From NCBI GenBank assembly GCA_946611495.1, contig CAMODR010000060.1:1-7057 (forward strand): a stretch of DNA of 7,057 nucleotides, read 5' to 3'. Source of the DNA: an uncultured Methanobrevibacter sp. (GTDB lineage: Archaea > Methanobacteriota > Methanobacteria > Methanobacteriales > Methanobacteriaceae). Under the pieces are notes generated by a model. The model saw only the letters and a list, made by a program, of their open reading frames with translations. It was not told where the DNA came from and ran no database searches. The translations under genes and the position numbers were made by a program. Shown here in pieces: positions 7,049 to 7,057 of the stretch (position 1 is the stretch's first letter; each line of letters opens with the position of its first letter).

Positions 7049-7057
7049 TTTTTCTTA
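7049..7057 (+). terminator. T-rich tract after lonB, cut by the window end
   Basis: The nine bases after the stop codon read TTTTTCTTA. This could be the start of a U-rich archaeal terminator, but the window ends here and no stem is seen. Confidence 0.25.

Overview
The window looks like chromosomal core DNA from a methanogenic archaeon of the order Methanobacteriales, most likely Methanobrevibacter or a close relative. The reasons are an archaeal-type HMG-CoA synthase and thiolase pair, a membrane-anchored archaeal LonB protease, a cobyric acid synthase, very AT-rich intergenic DNA, TTTATATA-type archaeal promoter boxes and GGAGGTGAT-type ribosome binding sites. The order is fairly secure. 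The genus is an inference from protein style and base composition. I see no mobile elements, CRISPR arrays, phage genes, rRNAs or tRNAs.

Layout. Bases 1-385 are AT-rich and hold no gene. They begin with a T-rich tract that probably ends an upstream transcript and contain several inverted repeats and promoter-like boxes. HMG-CoA synthase (386-1426) and acetyl-CoA acetyltransferase (1518-2678) follow on the plus strand. Together they make HMG-CoA from acetyl-CoA, the entry to the mevalonate pathway that supplies isoprenoid membrane lipids. A 160-base gap (2679-2838) holds two strong hairpins, the second followed by eight T's. It separates these genes from cobQ (4494-2839, minus strand), which makes cobyric acid for the corrinoid cofactor needed by methanogen methyltransferases. 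Bases 4495-4915 are a divergent regulatory region between cobQ and lonB. It contains a three-copy ATGCAnAT motif on the cobQ side and a perfect 11-bp inverted repeat on the lonB side. lonB (4916-7048, plus strand) encodes a membrane-bound ATP-dependent protease with an unusual acidic N-terminal extension. The window ends nine bases after its stop codon, in what looks like the start of a T-rich terminator.

All four genes are intact, with expected catalytic residues. The first two form one functional unit. cobQ and lonB are housekeeping genes with separate roles and share only the divergent promoter region. I found no convincing new biological system. What deserves a second look is mostly regulatory: the operator-like repeats in both long intergenic regions, the possible separate promoter for the thiolase, the absence of a DUF35 partner gene beside the HMG-CoA synthase/thiolase pair, and the LonB acidic tail.
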